From contig NC_037595.1 of the NCBI RefSeq assembly GCF_003073045.1, positions 7,243,509 through 7,307,508 of the forward strand: DNA of 64,000 nt, given 5' to 3'. Of the stretch, positions 61,201 through 64,000 are shown piece after piece. The stretch is from Pomacea canaliculata (taxonomy: Eukaryota > Mollusca > Gastropoda > Architaenioglossa > Ampullariidae). Each line of letters starts with the position of its first letter. The stretch's first letter is position 1. Below the pieces are notes generated by a model. The model was not told the origin of the DNA and did no database searches. It saw nothing but the letters and a program-made list of their open reading frames with translations. Made by a program: the position numbers and the translations under genes.

Positions 61201-61399
61201 TTTTTCTTCTCTCCTTTATGCAGAAAATCAAGAGCTGACAAGTTCCAGGTTTTGCAAAATCTGTTTGTCAGAAGAAGCTACCATCTTGTTTCTGCCCTGC
61301 GGCCATCTTGTGGCCTGTGCCCAGTGTGCCCCGGCCCTGCGCACCTGCGCCATCTGTCGGCAGAGAGTGAGCGGAACAGTGAGGATTGAGACAGACTGA
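58256..61399 (+). CDS. inhibitor of apoptosis protein: two BIR domains and C-terminal RING, six exons, one frameshift
   Basis: Exons: 58256-58401, 58691-59555, 59710-59885, 60311-60369, 60816-60970 and 61224-61399, all GT-AG with matching phases. Exon 5 uses the second of two nearby AGs; the first would bring in a stop. BIR1 spans exons 1-2 (LVRLGTFNRYN, AAAGFYLCLGDKVK, then CAFC...H...C zinc ligands). A Ser/Thr/Gln-rich linker of about 210 residues follows. BIR2 spans exons 2-3 (RISTFSLWP, MAEAGFYYTG, CFFCKGGLKTW, HAQWFPKC). The RING is in the last exon (CKICLSEEATILFLPCGH, CAQC, CAICR). No CARD or UBA was seen. The frame shifts once between 59198 and 59408 in the linker. One missing base explains it and yields exactly 526 codons. 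The expected role is caspase or ubiquitin-dependent cell-death control; such genes are expanded in molluscs. Confidence 0.9.
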
Positions 61400-61422
61400 G
61401 ACAGAAAAGTGCAAATCGGATG

Positions 61423-61428
61423 AATAAA
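61423..61428 (+). terminator. polyadenylation signal of the IAP gene
   Basis: AATAAA 24 bases after the IAP stop codon, the first downstream hexamer. Confidence 0.6.
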
Positions 61429-61439
61429 CAGCTTTCATG

Positions 61440-64000
61440 TGCTTTGTTTTACTCTTTCCTTACTACATTTATATCTGATCCTGTGATAAAAGCTCGAGCC
61501 CTAAAATGGTTCTTGTGTCGTAAAATTAATGTTAATACTTTTGGTGTTTTTTCCTTACTTTTTGTGTGACAGTATTGGCATCAAGAGATAATAAATATTT
61601 TTTTAAAAGATAACTGCTGATCTTGTTCTTGCTCCTCTAAAACTTCGACACGTTTGATGTCAGTGAAATCTGTGTCGATTGGACAAAGTTTTTCAGTTTC
61701 AAGAACTATGTATATATTGCTGTCAATCTGTTTGTGTTTCTGAAATTATTAACAAATATTTAATAAAATTAGTGTTTGGACAACTATTTTTCACACACAA
61801 CTTCCTTCGTCTAGTAGACAACAGCGATCATGTTGGTGATCAAAGTTTTCGTGATTTTTGGACAAAGTACCATGGCGACCGAAAGTGTGACTTCAGACAG
61901 CATTAATTGTTTTCAGGAACATGTTGACAAACACTTCGTGTGTGGACATTGTACAACTATGTCAGGGGAAAAGTTTCAGGGCACCTCGGATGTTCAAAAC
62001 TTCGTAGTGTGAATAGAATTTAGAATGTAGACCTGTGGGTGAAGACACATAGTTTGATATACTCCTTATTGCTTATTTGTTTGTGGATTGCTGTCTTTAC
62101 TTCTTTTTCTGTTATCCAAGAAAAAAACAAAGATCCGCTTCTTCATAGCTGGAGAAATGGCATCATGTAGACAAATGGCAAAATCTGTTTTTAAATGTTA
62201 AGTTAAAGATAATCTCCTGCCCCTTGCATCTTGTGGACCTCACTGAGTTCACCTCCTTGTCAAGAAATGTACTATGTAAATTTTATTATTATGTTTTGTT
62301 GCACTTTATATGCATTATAATTAATTATTATTTTGTATGCTCTGGGGTCTAACAGGATGTATACTCCATATTTGCCTTTGTGTTTTACAGGCCAGTTGAA
62401 TGAAATTTAATATTTTCCGTCTGATTGTTTCTGTCAGATTGTCTTTTGGGCCGGTAATCTAAATAAAGCATTTTCAGGATTTTCGAATTTTTCTGTCATT
62501 CTTCCTTCCTAACCATTCTTCCACCGGGTTATTTTTAGTTCATGACCAACAATGTGTCAGCTTGTCTTGTCTACTGAAGCTGAAGTAATATCCGCAGTTT
62601 TTCCACGAAGTCACATCAGGCAAACCGAAAATGATGACACCGAACACTCTACTCCTCTTTCTTTTACTTTCGTTCTCTTCCTGTCATCCTATCATTTCTG
62701 TCTACCCTTCTTTACAATTCTTCCTTCCACCCATTTTTTTTTCTCAAGTCATATTTTCTCTTCTCTGATGACATACACAGGGATTATTTTGTAAATATTT
62801 TACTTCCTCACGCATAGGGTTAGGGTGTGTTAAACAGTATGAACTATTTTAATCACGTGCTTTTTAGTCATCTGCTTATAGACTTATCGGGAACTGACGT
62901 AACTATAAGTTAGTTGACCTATTTTTGGCACATTCTGGTATTTCCGTTTCTAAAAATAAAGAAAAGTACAAGGTAAGCATTTCTTTATCAGCAAATGAAG
63001 TTCTTATTCTAGTGTACTCTAGTGTTGAGGTGATTATTGTTAAGATAATTGTATTCACTGAAGTCATCATGGTCATTGCCACAATGATCATTATCTTCAT
63101 CATACTCGCTGTTATGTTTTCGAAGAAAAGCTCGTCACCAAAACAATAAAGTCTTGGTTTTCACCACCTTAACATCACTGGTGACCTTTTTCTTTTATTA
63201 TTATTGTCTGCTGGACCAGGTCGGGCCTGTATTAATGGCGTTCACACCTGCATTATTAATGCTGCTGTAGCAGATTGCTTTCCTCTTTTCTCGACCTTCC
63301 GTCCAGTGGCAGAAGTCTGTTCAGTCCCGAGAAAGCACCGGTGACAGACGTCGAGCCGGCAAAAACAAAAAACAAAAAAAGCGAATGATGGATATCTAAT
63401 TAGTGCTGGCGGCCCAAAGAAATAAAAAACCCTGACATTTTTTTTCCGGTGCCTGTACCTCACAGACCTCCGCACCCGTGATAAATGAGATCCGGGTGAT
63501 TGGGTTGTCGAGAGCAAGGTTTTTTTTTAGGGTCAGTCGCACTTGAAGAGTAAGACTAATATATAATTCTTAATTCGCATCGGTGTAGATCGGAGCCAGG
63601 TGAGAAACTCCCGAAGTTTTTCCTCGCTGTCATGTCAGTAACGAGGTGAGGACTTTCAGCTCTCACATCACAGACACATCTCACATCAGATGGACTGCTA
63701 GCAGTCCGCCGAGACTATATCGTAAAGAAGTACCTGTCAGGTCTCGGTGAGCCATTTGATCACCATCTGGCAACTATCGAGGATGGACTAGAATGAGATT
63801 CTAACGGTATATACTTACCTTTAATTTGATGCTTAATTATTTTATTTTTATTTTGTTGGTCAAAAGTCATCAACCTCCAATCACCGTGACTTGAGGACCT
63901 TCTTAACCGACAAAATGGAAGGTGGTTCAACCATGTTTGGCAAAGCTCTTTCATAATCGTCATACTAAAACTTTGCCAAAATTCGTCGAAACTTCTTCCA
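61440..64000. other. gene-free stretch at the window end
   Basis: No gene supported. Further AATAAA hexamers lie near 61589 and 62462, so a longer 3' UTR is possible. A single GGGTTAGGGTG word occurs at 62817-62827. Short open frames show no motif. Confidence 0.45.

Overview
The window is 64 kb of eukaryotic, intron-rich, repeat-dense nuclear DNA from an animal, most likely a mollusc and probably a gastropod. The support is indirect: a GT92 glycosyltransferase, an intronless gastropod-style class A receptor, an invertebrate muscle-type calponin/transgelin protein, a multi-BIR inhibitor of apoptosis, and a load of hAT, Gypsy, LINE, SINE and MITE sequence. Splice sites follow GT-AG. I found no rRNA, tRNA, CRISPR or bacterial-type operon.

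Layout. At 2.4-6.4 kb (minus) lies a two-exon GT92 family glycosyltransferase. At 6.8-9.3 kb a short TIR element is followed by a decayed hAT transposase related to the one captured in vertebrate GTF2IRD2. The stretch 9.3-18.6 kb is gene-poor, with a 260 bp hAT MITE, a LINE endonuclease relic and diverged repeats. A class A GPCR sits at 18.6-19.6 kb (minus). The 3' exons of a calponin/transgelin (Mp20-like) gene are at 24.3-25.2 kb (minus), beside a 22 bp minisatellite that appears to have grown from its own splice donor. From 25.2 to 37.8 kb I see no confident gene, only a possible 12 nt first exon at 29.87 kb, a MITE and SINE copies. A five-exon C-terminal RING protein occupies 37.8-43.3 kb (minus). 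A full-length Ty3/Gypsy element (45.1-49.7 kb) with identical LTRs and a 5 bp target duplication sits just upstream of a plus-strand gene (49.97-54.38 kb). That gene appears to encode a GTF2I-like repeat plus a SANT/Myb-like C-terminal domain, and it contains two separate exon-duplication arrays. The window ends with a six-exon BIR-BIR-RING inhibitor of apoptosis gene (58.26-61.40 kb, plus).

The host genes are not an operon and have no evident joint pathway: glycan synthesis, chemoreception, muscle or cytoskeleton, ubiquitin ligation, transcription and apoptosis control. One cross-cutting signal is that three otherwise well-formed host genes (GT92, RING twice, IAP) are each broken by what behaves as a single missing base, two of them in or beside homopolymers. 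Adding one base per break makes every exon phase and total CDS length consistent. The Gypsy ORFs carry similar one-base breaks although its LTRs are identical. Assembly consensus error is the simplest reading, so these genes should not be called pseudogenes without read support.
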